Shown here piece after piece: positions 41,482-50,915 of a stretch of DNA of 52,647 nucleotides (the first letter of the stretch is position 1; every line of letters starts with the position of its first letter). Made by a program: the position numbers and the translations under genes. The notes below the pieces were generated by a model. The model saw nothing but the letters and a program-made list of their open reading frames with translations, ran no database searches and was not told the origin of the DNA. The DNA lies in the NCBI GenBank assembly GCA_947089145.1, contig CAMUJH010000028.1:1-52647 (forward strand), written 5' to 3'. The DNA is from an uncultured Hungatella sp. (GTDB lineage Bacteria > Bacillota > Clostridia > Lachnospirales > Lachnospiraceae).

Positions 41482-44400
41482 CCTTCATCATCCTCCAGAT
41501 TCTCCCTCAGCATCTCAAACTCCTTCTTCTCAAATTCCTGAATAGAAATGGATTTTTTATTGGGATTGGCAAACACAAAAATCTTATCCACCGTCTCCAG
41601 ATAATTCTGAATCTTGTCATTGGTCGCACTGATAAGAGCCTGGAACCCAAGTCCCCGGATAAGCTGGATACAGCTGGCCACCTTCTCCGCATCCATCTTG
41701 GAAAACGCCTCATCAAGAACCACCAGCCGAATGGTAGGATTCCGCACAAGCCCCGGCTTCAGATCAATCTTGTACGCCTGGGCAAAACTGGCAAGCAGAG
41801 CCACATAGAGAGGATTCTGCCCCTCCCCGCCGGAGTTTTTCTTGATCATCTTACTCAGCCGAATCTTAATCACCTCGTCCTCATTCTGAATCAGCTGCTG
41901 CATATCAAAAGATAGGTAAGTCCGGTAATCTGCGTACCGATCCATGTTCCGCCTGGCCTCCTCCAACTCCTCCGCCAAGGCATTCTCCGGGGGAATAAAA
42001 ATGCTGATCAAGTCATTGATCATGGCCCCATAATGGTTCTCATGCTCCTGGGTAAACATATTCAGCTGATTATCCAGGCCAATGTCCAGATCCGACGGAT
42101 TCACCTCCAGCGCCTCATCCATGAACATATCATAATACTGGCCGTCAGGCCCCTTATTTTTCCCGATATAAAACTGATACTTGTCCTTCCCGAAATCCAG
42201 CCGGCTGATAATGCGGTTCAGCTCATCCTTCCGCTGCATAGCCTCCTTGATGGCGCTGCGGATCTTGTACATAAAATCATCCTTAAAATGTTCCACCGCT
42301 GTCTTTGCCTGCTCCCCGGCCCGAAGCCGAAACTCTTCCAGCCGCTCATCACTCAGATGATCAAGCAGCTCCTGGTACTCCCGGTTGGATTCCGCAGTGG
42401 GCGAAAAGTTCCGGTTCTGATACATCCGAAGATAAGAAGTCCGCAGCTCCACCAGCTGGTTCATCTCTTTCTGCCGCTTCTCTTCAGCCCTGGCAAGCTG
42501 CCCCAGAAAATCACTCCGCATAACATCATACCTGGGATTTGGCTTCGCATCTAAAATCTTTGCCAGCTCCTCCTCAAACTCCTGGTTGACTGTAAGATTC
42601 CTCTCCTTCTCCACCAGAGCCTCATTGAGATTTACCAGAGCCTCCCGCTCCTGCTTCTGATTCCTCTCAAACTCGTCTGCGTTTCTTTCAAGCTGGCGCC
42701 GAACTTCTTTCCTCTGGTCACACAGATCTAAAATAGACTGCCGCTCCTGTTTCCACTGCTCCACATTCTGGGACAAAAGTTCTTCCAGCTTTGCCTTCAA
42801 TTTCTCCTGCTCCGCCCGCTTTCCCTTGAAGGATACCATATCCTTCTTCCACTCCAGATACACCTCTGTGTCCTGGCTCAGGTGCTCCAGCCCCAGAACC
42901 CGGGCCGCATCTTTCACAATCTCCTGCTGAGGCTTTGTGGCCTCCTCCATATCCTTCAAACTTTTCTCCAACAGCTTAATCCTCTGGCGCACGCTGCTTT
43001 TCCCGATATAGGCGGCCGATGTGTACAGCGCAGGATTTATATGCTGAATGCGGTAATTGTGGTACGACACGCAAGATTTGGTAATGCCGATCCGGTGATT
43101 GCGCAGCTCATCCACATCCTGGCACTTCATCACCCTTCCCAGAAGAAAGTTTACATAGGCCTGGGCGTAATCGCTTCTGGCCTCCACCTCCTCCGCCAGG
43201 GAGCCTGCCGTCACCGGATGCTTATCTGCCATCACCCGCTCCGTGTCCAGCACCGCCACCCGGTAAAATTTCTCTTTGTCCATCTCCTCATAAATCTTCA
43301 TGGCTGTGCGGGCATACTTTGGCTCCACGATGACCGAGAGTTTATTATACCCCATATAGCCCTCCGCCGCATTGCGCCATGCCTCATCCCGGATGTCCAG
43401 AAGGTCCGCCAGAATCTCCACCCGGACGCTCTTTCCCGTCTCCTGATACAGACGGTTCTGCAAAATGGTCCTGGCCTGCTCCAGCTCCTTTGGATACGCC
43501 TTGTTTCCGGCCTTTAGCTGGGCAAGCTCCTCCTGGGCCTGGGCCATTTTCCTGCGCAGATCCCGCACCTGGGCCTGGGCGTCCTGCTGCTGCTTTGTCA
43601 CATCCCTGCGGACCTCCTCCAGATCCCCTTTCAGCCGCTTTAACTCTTCCTCCGTGATCTTCCCCTGCTCAAAGGCCTCAATATCCCACAGGGTTCGGTT
43701 GGACACGCTGTCCTCCTTCTCCCAGGCTTTTAAGAGATTTGCCGTCTGATCCCACCGGGCCTTGCTGTTGCCCAGTCGCTCCACCAGGTCATTTAAAGCC
43801 GCAAGCTGCTCCTTCATCTGATCGTATCCAGTCATGGAAATGCGCCGAAGCAGCTCATCCCCCTGTCTGGTCATATGGTCGATCCGCTCCTGTTCCTCCT
43901 CTATGGCCTGGACCGCCTTTTTGCCGTTCTCCTCCAGAACCTGGATCTTTGTCTGGCACTCCGCCACCTTCAGCCTGTCCTGCATAATGTCAAGCCTGGC
44001 GCTGTAATATCCGAAGGCCTCCATATCCCGCCGGACAGACTCCACCTGCCCGTGCTGGCCGCAGATCTCTTTCAGCTTTTCAATCTCCTGGCAGGTATCC
44101 TCAATTTTCTGCCGCATGCGCCCGTACTCCATAACGCTCTGCTGCATATCCTCAATGTGGATATCCTGCTCCATGCAGATATATTCCTTCACAAACTCTT
44201 CCAGCTTTATATTCATGCGGAACGGAATGGCCCGCTTAAACAGAAGGGGAAACTTCTCCGAATCCAGCCCTCCAAGGTACACGTCGTACAGCTGCTTGCG
44301 GAACCGCTCATTGTGGGAGCCAAAATAGTACTCTTCCTTCTGAAAATTCCCCAGAAGCCACATCTTCACTTCCTCAATGGACATGGCGCGGCCAAAGGGC

Positions 44401-44936
44401 GCCTTCATTCTGCCGTCATCTCCTGCCGTCTCCCCGGCTGCTCCGGAAATCCTCGCCCCGTCCTCCTGCGCCTTCCTGCCGCTTCCCTCCACCCGGTACT
44501 CATGGTCCGGTATAGGCCCCTTGTGCCAGAAAAACATCCTGGAGATCTCATTTGTGGCTGTCTCCACGTCAAACACCACCCCCACGCACTGGCACTCCCC
44601 GGTGTCCGTTCTCCGAAGCTCCAGCACAATAGTGGCGGAAAAATTGTTATTTCTCAAATAAGAAAAATTATTGTCCTCCCCGATATTGACCATGCCCCGC
44701 AGATACTCAATCAGGTTCCGGTCCGAATCATCAGCGGCCGCCTTGTTAAAAAATCCTCTGCCGTCGGTGTTGGCGTAGAGGACAATCTGCATGGCGTCAA
44801 TGACCGTGGACTTTCCGCTTCCGGAATGGCCCGTAAAAAAATTAATCCCTTCATGGAAAGACAACGTCTTATGTCTTATGTAATGCCAGTTGTTCAGGCA
44901 TATTCTGGACAGGGCCTCAAACCTCTGATTCGTCAT
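41478..44936 (-). CDS. jetC: Wadjet SMC-like ATPase JetC
   Basis: About 1152-residue SMC/MukB-like motor. The N-terminal ATP site has GHSGSGKST (about residues 36-44). Long coiled-coil arms rich in Glu/Lys/Gln/Arg surround a hinge-like middle (about 500-650). The C-terminal signature NSGGEGQ and Walker B LVVLDEAFSKMD complete the head. In characterised Wadjet complexes this subunit extrudes DNA loops to sense small circles. The second in-frame ATG (MTNQRFEAL) is preferred, because AAGGGG is nine bases upstream. It overlaps the end of jetB. The C-terminus ends at a TAG contributed by the boundary of the hairpin element. Confidence 0.95.
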   Translation of the reverse strand: MTNQRFEALSRICLNNWHYIRHKTLSFHEGINFFTGHSGSGKSTVIDAMQIVLYANTDGRGFFNKAAADDSDRNLIEYLRGMVNIGEDNNFSYLRNNNFSATIVLELRRTDTGECQCVGVVFDVETATNEISRMFFWHKGPIPDHEYRVEGSGRKAQEDGARISGAAGETAGDDGRMKAPFGRAMSIEEVKMWLLGNFQKEEYYFGSHNERFRKQLYDVYLGGLDSEKFPLLFKRAIPFRMNIKLEEFVKEYICMEQDIHIEDMQQSVMEYGRMRQKIEDTCQEIEKLKEICGQHGQVESVRRDMEAFGYYSARLDIMQDRLKVAECQTKIQVLEENGKKAVQAIEEEQERIDHMTRQGDELLRRISMTGYDQMKEQLAALNDLVERLGNSKARWDQTANLLKAWEKEDSVSNRTLWDIEAFEQGKITEEELKRLKGDLEEVRRDVTKQQQDAQAQVRDLRRKMAQAQEELAQLKAGNKAYPKELEQARTILQNRLYQETGKSVRVEILADLLDIRDEAWRNAAEGYMGYNKLSVIVEPKYARTAMKIYEEMDKEKFYRVAVLDTERVMADKHPVTAGSLAEEVEARSDYAQAYVNFLLGRVMKCQDVDELRNHRIGITKSCVSYHNYRIQHINPALYTSAAYIGKSSVRQRIKLLEKSLKDMEEATKPQQEIVKDAARVLGLEHLSQDTEVYLEWKKDMVSFKGKRAEQEKLKAKLEELLSQNVEQWKQERQSILDLCDQRKEVRRQLERNADEFERNQKQEREALVNLNEALVEKERNLTVNQEFEEELAKILDAKPNPRYDVMRSDFLGQLARAEEKRQKEMNQLVELRTSYLRMYQNRNFSPTAESNREYQELLDHLSDERLEEFRLRAGEQAKTAVEHFKDDFMYKIRSAIKEAMQRKDELNRIISRLDFGKDKYQFYIGKNKGPDGQYYDMFMDEALEVNPSDLDIGLDNQLNMFTQEHENHYGAMINDLISIFIPPENALAEELEEARRNMDRYADYRTYLSFDMQQLIQNEDEVIKIRLSKMIKKNSGGEGQNPLYVALLASFAQAYKIDLKPGLVRNPTIRLVVLDEAFSKMDAEKVASCIQLIRGLGFQALISATNDKIQNYLETVDKIFVFANPNKKSISIQEFEKKEFEMLRENLEDDEG

Positions 44937-45534
44937 CTTCCTCATCCCCTTCTGTATAAGTCTCGATCAGCGCCCTCACATCGTCCCCCATCAGCACTAC
45001 ATTGACCGTAGGGTAAATAACCAGACGGCTCTGCCCGTCCATCTCCTCCAGAATGTCCAAAGGCTCAATAAGCTGATACCGTTTCAGCAGCGCAAGGCAG
45101 CGGCGGATCTCCGTCACTGACGGCTGCTTTCTCAAAAGCCGGTAGGTACCCAGCTTCTCATGGATCTCCCCCAGGGAAGTTACCGCATTGACCGATGTGG
45201 ACACTGTAGACATCTGCTCATCGTAAATCAGCTTCAGAATCAGGATATACAGAGTCGCCAGCTTAGGCAGTTTTTCCCCCACCACCTGCTCTCCCCGGAT
45301 GTAGATAACCCCGATCTGGCTGTTCTCCATTACCTCAATACCCATAATGGCAAAATATGCCTTGATAAACTCCAGGTGCTTGCCGCACTGATAATAGTCC
45401 TTGTTAATCTGGTACCGCTTGGTTTTTCTGTCATACCGCCGCTCCAGCAGAAACGTCTGCCTGTAAAGCTGGCCGATAAATTCCGTCACCTTCCGCTGCT
45501 CCTCAGGCGGCAGTTCTTCGTAGTAATTTATCAT
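44917..45534 (-). CDS. jetB: Wadjet MukE-like subunit JetB
   Basis: 205-residue KITE-type (MukE-like) subunit expected to bind the kleisin JetA and the JetC heads. Winged-helix-rich, with a conserved-looking core IMGIEVMENSQIGVIYIRG and YILILKLIYDEQ, and an acidic C-terminal tail (EGDEEDDESEV). I recall this family as DUF6063/DUF4194-like. The ATG start (MINYYEEL) has AAGGAG six bases upstream; a GTG 33 nt earlier is weaker. It overlaps jetC by 20 nt (29 nt if the first jetC ATG is used). Confidence 0.9.
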   Translation of the reverse strand: MINYYEELPPEEQRKVTEFIGQLYRQTFLLERRYDRKTKRYQINKDYYQCGKHLEFIKAYFAIMGIEVMENSQIGVIYIRGEQVVGEKLPKLATLYILILKLIYDEQMSTVSTSVNAVTSLGEIHEKLGTYRLLRKQPSVTEIRRCLALLKRYQLIEPLDILEEMDGQSRLVIYPTVNVVLMGDDVRALIETYTEGDEEDDESEV

Positions 45535-45610
45535 TCGCTGCTCCTTTTTTGTAATATCCGTCTCCACTTGCGATTAAGCCAAAATTCCTTACACCTTTTA
45601 CTATTTTCCG

Positions 45611-46999
45611 TCACTTTCTCTGCCTTTTCCTCTCAAACACCAGCTTCGGATACCGGTACCTTCCATTGTCAACCATTTCCACATCCTGTTCCATGACCCG
45701 GTATGGGCTGTCCTTTCTCACTGATCCGTCATAAGCCAACACCAGCTTCTCAAAATCCTCCGGCGACGCGATGGTATCCGCTGTCACCTCCAGCCTCCCG
45801 TTTTCCATCCTCTCCAGAATAAACTCCTCAATCTGCTTCCTGCTGTACCGGTTCCGAATCCGGTTCAATCTCAAAATCTCCTCCCCGGAAAGTTCTTCTG
45901 TCTCCTCCTCAGGAAGCAGCCCCTCCTTAAAATCCTGTTTCAGCCTCCTCCTCTTATAGAGGGACTTCTCCGAAATCACCGTCATCTGGGACAGATTTAT
46001 GAGAGTGCCTATCCGCTCCGCCTCCCGATCCTGGGCCTCCTTCCCTTCTGCCTCCGACAAGTGGTTTAGAAGCTGAATCACCAGCCCTTTCATGCTGTCC
46101 TCCCGATTCAGCAGATAGTTCAGCCTGGTAACCGTTGCCCGGATATACCTGGTATGTTCCCGGTCCATGTTAATGATGCGGTGCTCAATATCATCAAATC
46201 CCCGCTCGATCATATCCAGCTGATTCTCCAGCTCCTCCACCTGAATATCCAGCCCCCGCAGACGCTTATTCCGCTCACACACCTGCAAAAGCCACGGGTA
46301 ATCCTGCCGCATTTCCCCCAGCCATTTCTTAATGTCCGTCTTGTACAAATAAAAATTGTCAGATGTCTTCAAAATATGGTATTTCTTTCTGACAATTTCC
46401 TCCACATAACCGTCCAGATGTTCCTTCAGCAAGTCCCCGTAAACCCGCTGTTCCAGAAGGCTTGAAAAAAATTTATCCATGTTGTGAAGCATATCCTGCA
46501 GCGTCTTGTTCAGCCGCCTGGTATTAATAAGGGCCGTCTTTAAAAGGGATATGTTGGATCTGGGATCATTTTTAAACGCAAACAAAATCCCGTACACGTT
46601 CTGGATATATACCTGTGTCTCATCCTCATCATCCCCCGCCAGATGGGCGAACGCATCCACAAACACCGCCGCATAGTCCGGAATCACGATATTCACCGTC
46701 ATGGCTCCGTAGTCTTCCACCTTCCTAAGCCATCCTGTCCGCAAAAGCCAGTTGAGAATCCGCGTGGACAGCGGTTCCAGCAAGTCAAAATCATCCTCCG
46801 ACTCCTCCTGCTCCAAAGTCACCTTCTGCCTGGCAAAATAGTCGCTTAAGGTCTGTATACAAATCTCTCTGCTGAGATAATAATTGCTGTACTGATACTC
46901 CTCATTTACCTGCAAAAGCGCATCAATATATATCTGCCGGTTTTGGGAACGAAACAGCCCCCAAAAACTCTCCGGTATCTCCGAAAACTGATTTGCCAT
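45611..46999 (-). CDS. jetA: Wadjet kleisin subunit JetA (DUF5716)
   Basis: 462-residue MukF-like kleisin. The N-terminal half contains the motif WLLRTGWLRKVEDYG, a winged-helix typical of the DUF5716 JetA family. A long helical region (about 210-330) and a C-terminal segment with the ISEKSLYKRRRLKQDF motif follow. It should bridge the two JetC heads. This is not the DUF3375-type JetA of type I; I think it belongs to type III, but the type name is from memory. AAAGGTG precedes its ATG, and jetB starts 76 bp after its stop. Confidence 0.9.
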   Translation of the reverse strand: MANQFSEIPESFWGLFRSQNRQIYIDALLQVNEEYQYSNYYLSREICIQTLSDYFARQKVTLEQEESEDDFDLLEPLSTRILNWLLRTGWLRKVEDYGAMTVNIVIPDYAAVFVDAFAHLAGDDEDETQVYIQNVYGILFAFKNDPRSNISLLKTALINTRRLNKTLQDMLHNMDKFFSSLLEQRVYGDLLKEHLDGYVEEIVRKKYHILKTSDNFYLYKTDIKKWLGEMRQDYPWLLQVCERNKRLRGLDIQVEELENQLDMIERGFDDIEHRIINMDREHTRYIRATVTRLNYLLNREDSMKGLVIQLLNHLSEAEGKEAQDREAERIGTLINLSQMTVISEKSLYKRRRLKQDFKEGLLPEEETEELSGEEILRLNRIRNRYSRKQIEEFILERMENGRLEVTADTIASPEDFEKLVLAYDGSVRKDSPYRVMEQDVEMVDNGRYRYPKLVFERKRQRK

Positions 47000-47076
47000 A
47001 TTCCAGCACCTTTCTATATTATAAGGGCGGCTGCCTGATGGCTCTGCCAGCCCTCCTCCCGCATCTTTGCTGAGGG

Positions 47077-48267
47077 CTACCGCCTGTCTCTATATTTATC
47101 TAATATGCCAATAATCCCGGTCCCATACTTCTCAGCCTTCACTTCTCCAAACCCGAACACTGCTTTAAGTTCCTGCCTGTCCGCCGGAAATTTCTCCAGC
47201 AAATCCATCATCTGCTTATCATTAAAAACCATATAAGGCTTAATCCCCTCCGCCTGGCTGGTATTCCACCGATAGGATCTTAACTCCTTAATAATCTTCT
47301 CCCGCACTTCCTCTTCCAGCCCGCTGTTATATTCATTTATTTTTCTGTCCCTGCCTGCATTTCCGCTTTGCTTTCTGTTCTCATCCGGATTTCCGCATGT
47401 CCTCCCATTTCTCCCTGCGCTGCCCTCTCCGGCATATTCCCTGCCGCCATAATGTCCATTTCCATAGCTTCTATTCCCCTGAATCTCTTCCCCGCCTCTG
47501 TCCTGGGACCCCTTATGCTCTCTATACTCCTCATACTTTCTCAAATAGTCCGCTTGATTTTCCTGATCCATATCCAGATAAGACTGAGCCCAGTTTCGCA
47601 TCTCCTTATCCGAAAGTTCCGCCGCCCTGGAATCCCGGTATGTCTCCCTGATAAAATCTACCAGGTGATCCGCCCTGATGACCTGGCTTTTCACCTCTTT
47701 TTTCGCATACCTGGCATCCAGCACTGTCCTGGGATTAGCCAATACCACTATGGCGCAATGATCTTCATCAAAGCTTCTGTCCCGCAAAAACCGGCTTAAA
47801 AAACCTTTAGACTGCTCCAGCCTCAGCTTTCTCAGCAGCGCCATATGCCGCTGATTCTGGGTAATAGGAGAATAGATCCCTTCCCGCCTTGTCTGCCTTC
47901 CAAACTCCATAGTCCTGACAAAAGTCCCCTGATTGTCAATCTCAATGTTTCCATACAGATTCTTGCATTCAATAACAAAGCAAATTTTTCTTGTGACTAC
48001 CAGATAGTCTATCTGAGACGTCAAATCCCCGTCCCGCAAGTATAAATCGTGGATAATATACATAGGCATGTGACTGTTTTCCAGCTCAAACGCAATATTC
48101 TTTTCTCCCAGCATGCCTGCTTCCAGATTTCTTATATCCTGCTTAAGCTTTGCCTTCCCCTCCTCATTGAGCAAAGGCTCCAGTTCCTTAAGCTTTTCCA
48201 GCCGTTCCTTTGTCCCGCTGTTTCGTTTCAAAAACACCGGCTCATTCATCTTATTAAAAAAACCCAT
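47077..48267 (-). CDS. NERD-domain protein with C-terminal HRDC domain
   Basis: 396-residue cytoplasmic protein. The N-terminal NERD (nuclease-related) domain spans about residues 35-180. It shows a GEKNIAFELENS opening, DLTSQIDYLVV and FVIECKNLYGNIEI (the E-x-K of a PD-(D/E)XK-like core). A low-complexity Gly/Arg/Asn-rich linker follows (about 250-320), then an HRDC domain (IKPYMVFNDKQMMDLLEKFP, AVFGFGEVKAEKYG). It is 77 bp upstream of jetA on the same strand and may lead the Wadjet transcript. The start MGFFNKMNEP is favoured by AAAGGA and by the usual family N-terminus. DNA cleavage is inferred, not shown. Confidence 0.88.
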   Translation of the reverse strand: MGFFNKMNEPVFLKRNSGTKERLEKLKELEPLLNEEGKAKLKQDIRNLEAGMLGEKNIAFELENSHMPMYIIHDLYLRDGDLTSQIDYLVVTRKICFVIECKNLYGNIEIDNQGTFVRTMEFGRQTRREGIYSPITQNQRHMALLRKLRLEQSKGFLSRFLRDRSFDEDHCAIVVLANPRTVLDARYAKKEVKSQVIRADHLVDFIRETYRDSRAAELSDKEMRNWAQSYLDMDQENQADYLRKYEEYREHKGSQDRGGEEIQGNRSYGNGHYGGREYAGEGSAGRNGRTCGNPDENRKQSGNAGRDRKINEYNSGLEEEVREKIIKELRSYRWNTSQAEGIKPYMVFNDKQMMDLLEKFPADRQELKAVFGFGEVKAEKYGTGIIGILDKYRDRR

Positions 48268-48375
48268 GTATATGCGATTCCTTTCACGCTTCATCTTTTT
48301 CGTATCTTTTATTTTATCATTTCACCAGACGTATTTCAACAAAACATTTCCCGCAGCGAATAAAACGTAAACGAG

Positions 48376-48472
48376 GACAGAGGTAAAAGAAAAGCCACTG
48401 CAAAATAATATTGTTCCGCAATCCATGTTCCTTGAACCAATCATTCTGCAACGGCTTTACTTTTACTCTGTC
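48376..48472. repeat. 97-bp imperfect inverted repeat
   Basis: GACAGAGGTAAAAGAAAAGC at the left pairs with the right-hand complement GACAGAGTAAAAGTAAAGCC with few mismatches, continuing inward through CTGCAAAAT/ATTCTGCAA. It lies just after the stop of the oxidoreductase gene and before the NERD gene. It may be an atypical terminator or a decayed hairpin element like the two longer ones in the window. Confidence 0.65.
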
Positions 48473-48480
48473 TTATGTTT

Positions 48481-49575
48481 TCAAATCTCTTTCCTGTGCC
48501 AGGGCATGTCCTCCGCCCACACTGCTTTTTGCGGATTTCTCACTGCCCTGTCCATCAAAATCCAGGCGTATGCATCCTCAAGCGCCTCGGCCAATGGATA
48601 CGCCTCTTTCCCGGTTTCCAGATACGCTCTCATATCAAGCATCATAGATGCTATGGCATATTCATCCTGAACACTGTCAAGTTCCAGATAAGGATTCCAC
48701 TGACTGGCAGTCCGCCTTAATTCCTCTGTCTCTATCTCTTTGTATTTCGGATCAAGATACGGCAGAATTGGCTCCGTAACAGGAAGCCCGCCTTCCCCTA
48801 TGTACCGTAAAACCGTATCATTCCATTCACCGTCCCTTCCCTGCACATTCAAATGCCGGGATCGGATAAATGAGTGGTACTGCACTCCCGAAAAATCATA
48901 ATATGCTATTTTCCCTATAGCAGATCTGTCTGTCGTAAATTCCATGGCAATGCACGCTCTGTCCCATTGCTTTATACTGCCATCTGTCACGGCCCCATAC
49001 CTGGAGTCTGTCTGGGTCACCGGGAACTCATACCGTTTTCCCCGCATCTGTACCGGTCCGTCTCCCGGCTTTATGCCCAGCATATGCCGGATCAGGCTGG
49101 CTCCGTGATAATCATGGGCAGCTGATAATCTTACTCCGTAGGGTTCCCCCAATTTTCCTTCGTCAATTGCCTTAAGCCCTGCCGCGATAACAGGATATCG
49201 GATATACTGCTCCGCAACCTGAATTTTTGCCCCGTATCGTTCCTTTAACTCCCATAAGCCTGCCAATTCATCTGTATTCATCCCTGCCGGCGTCTCGCAG
49301 AGAACGGCAAACCCTTTCAGAGCCCAATTTTTTGTTACCTGAAACATGGAGTCTTTGGAGACTGCCGCCACCACAAAGTCCGGCCCCGCCGACTCGCACT
49401 CCGCCTCTGACAAAGTAGTCCTAACCCCCTCTTCCCTGGCAATCCGCTCCGCCTTTTTTGCATTCCGGCACAGCATATACTTTAACCGGAACTGCTCCGG
49501 AAACTTTTTTGCAATTCTTACAAAAAACATTGCTCTCCATCCGGAGCCAATGATAATAAATGACAGTGGCTTCAT
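48481..49575 (-). CDS. Gfo/Idh/MocA family oxidoreductase
   Basis: 364-residue NAD(P)-dependent dehydrogenase of the Gfo/Idh/MocA family. The Rossmann N-terminus FIIIGSGWRAMFFVRI binds the cofactor; the usual EKP motif reads CETPAGMN. The C-terminal domain is the sandwich typical of sugar and cyclitol dehydrogenases (VAEQYIRYP, SAAHDYHGASLIRHML). Substrate is probably a sugar or sugar acid. No sugar transport or catabolic neighbours help to identify it. It is 52 bp downstream of the ABC permease stop in the minus direction. Confidence 0.9.
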   Translation of the reverse strand: MKPLSFIIIGSGWRAMFFVRIAKKFPEQFRLKYMLCRNAKKAERIAREEGVRTTLSEAECESAGPDFVVAAVSKDSMFQVTKNWALKGFAVLCETPAGMNTDELAGLWELKERYGAKIQVAEQYIRYPVIAAGLKAIDEGKLGEPYGVRLSAAHDYHGASLIRHMLGIKPGDGPVQMRGKRYEFPVTQTDSRYGAVTDGSIKQWDRACIAMEFTTDRSAIGKIAYYDFSGVQYHSFIRSRHLNVQGRDGEWNDTVLRYIGEGGLPVTEPILPYLDPKYKEIETEELRRTASQWNPYLELDSVQDEYAIASMMLDMRAYLETGKEAYPLAEALEDAYAWILMDRAVRNPQKAVWAEDMPWHRKEI

Positions 49576-49626
49576 CTGCTGAAATCCCTTCCTCTGCCGG
49601 CCCGGCAGCTTTTCTATGTTTTCTCT

Positions 49627-50880
49627 TCATTGTACTTCATTTGCGCAATTGTATCTGTAATTAACCAGCCCGCAGATTGACAGAGACACCACAAAAATCA
49701 CTGCCAGTGAAGCTCCCGCCGCAGCGGGAATCAGCTTGTGGATGCACAATGCGGCTGCAATATTCAGAATATATATCAGGGAAGCTGCCATAATAATCCC
49801 ATACAGCCATAAAAGCTCTTTTTGCACGATGTTTTTGATCTGTCCCCCGGTATACCCCATTTTCTTCAGAACAGAAAACTGATTCTTTCTGCCTGCTGTC
49901 TCTGAGGCAAACCGGAACATAAGGGAAAAGCCCAGAAGCGGGATGATGCTGAAAAATGACAGCAGGCACAGTGCAAACTCACTTCCTTTATGTATCATCC
50001 CTGCTGTCAGGCAGCAGAGAATGTCTGATGTGGCAATAAACAGAATAATGTACAGCTTTGCCATTTTCAAATCTTCCCGGAAAAGCCCCATATAGACCAT
50101 TTTCTCCCCATCTTCCAGCCATTTATCCATGCTGCCCTTTTCCAGCCATGGAATCACCACTTTGTCAATGGTTCCGCAAAGTCCTAAAAGCCCCGCAGCG
50201 CCTAGCGCGATCATCTTCTCCGGCTCTCTGCCGCAGAAATATAAAAGTACTGCGCACCCAAAATAGACTGCGGGATAAAAATACCGCAGGATCTTTGCAG
50301 CAAAGAATTTAGGTAACTGCATCTTGATCTTCTGTTCCCCATGGAGCAGGCTGTAAATGCTGTTTCGGTAGGAATAACCCAAGTTCACAAAGGTGCACCA
50401 AAAAACCTCAAAGCCAATAATGCAGTATGACAAAATCGCCGGCTGGCTTCCCGAGGCCATTAAAAGCTCCTGTCCTGTCATATAGCGAAATACAAATCTC
50501 AGCACCGGAAAGCACAGTCTCCCGGCCGCAATCCCAGCAGGAATGGAAAGCGCCGTAAGGATGCCTGTCTGAAAAATTAGAAACTGTGTCAGCTGCAAAT
50601 AGGTGCCTCCGCACATAAGTATTACTGCCAGTTCATTGGACTTCTTTTTTACGTAAAAATCATTAGCCATAAATAGTACAAGTATGCACACAATCACATC
50701 AAAGGTAGTCAGAAAAGTGGGCAGGTCATTTTTCCCGTAAATATAAGTAACTCCCACAGTTTCTGATAATGAAATATGAAAAAACAGATACATGAACATA
50801 GAGGACAGGACAAACACCACCCAGTAACATACTGCCCGATCCAGATCTTTTTTAAGGGATTGAACGGCTTCTTTAAACAC
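49627..50880 (-). CDS. FtsX-like ABC transporter permease
   Basis: 417-residue permease with about ten membrane segments and the FtsX/MacB_2-like organisation seen in BceB/antimicrobial-peptide permeases. These include an N-terminal span (YWVVFVLSSMFMYLFF), the cytoplasmic KKKSNELAVILMCGG motif and the C-terminal repeat VLKKMGYTGGQIKNIVQKEL. It is shorter than BceB (about 650 aa) and lacks that family's large extracellular domain. The start is GTG with AGAGGAA upstream. It follows the ATPase gene by 35 bp and should form a transporter with it. No BceRS-type two-component genes are adjacent. Confidence 0.88.
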   Translation of the reverse strand: MFKEAVQSLKKDLDRAVCYWVVFVLSSMFMYLFFHISLSETVGVTYIYGKNDLPTFLTTFDVIVCILVLFMANDFYVKKKSNELAVILMCGGTYLQLTQFLIFQTGILTALSIPAGIAAGRLCFPVLRFVFRYMTGQELLMASGSQPAILSYCIIGFEVFWCTFVNLGYSYRNSIYSLLHGEQKIKMQLPKFFAAKILRYFYPAVYFGCAVLLYFCGREPEKMIALGAAGLLGLCGTIDKVVIPWLEKGSMDKWLEDGEKMVYMGLFREDLKMAKLYIILFIATSDILCCLTAGMIHKGSEFALCLLSFFSIIPLLGFSLMFRFASETAGRKNQFSVLKKMGYTGGQIKNIVQKELLWLYGIIMAASLIYILNIAAALCIHKLIPAAAGASLAVIFVVSLSICGLVNYRYNCANEVQ

Positions 50881-50915
50881 TTTTATAATTCCTCTGCAGT
50901 CTTTTATGTATAATC

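Noticed and set aside
43875-45005. Long plus-strand open frame (376 codons) opposite jetC
   Set aside because: It is the antisense shadow of the jetC coding sequence, has no ribosome site or recognisable domain, and jetC itself has clear SMC motifs.
47000-47076. Terminator between the NERD gene and jetA
   Set aside because: Only a short GGCTG/CAGCC stem without a U-tract; not enough to separate the two genes into different transcripts.
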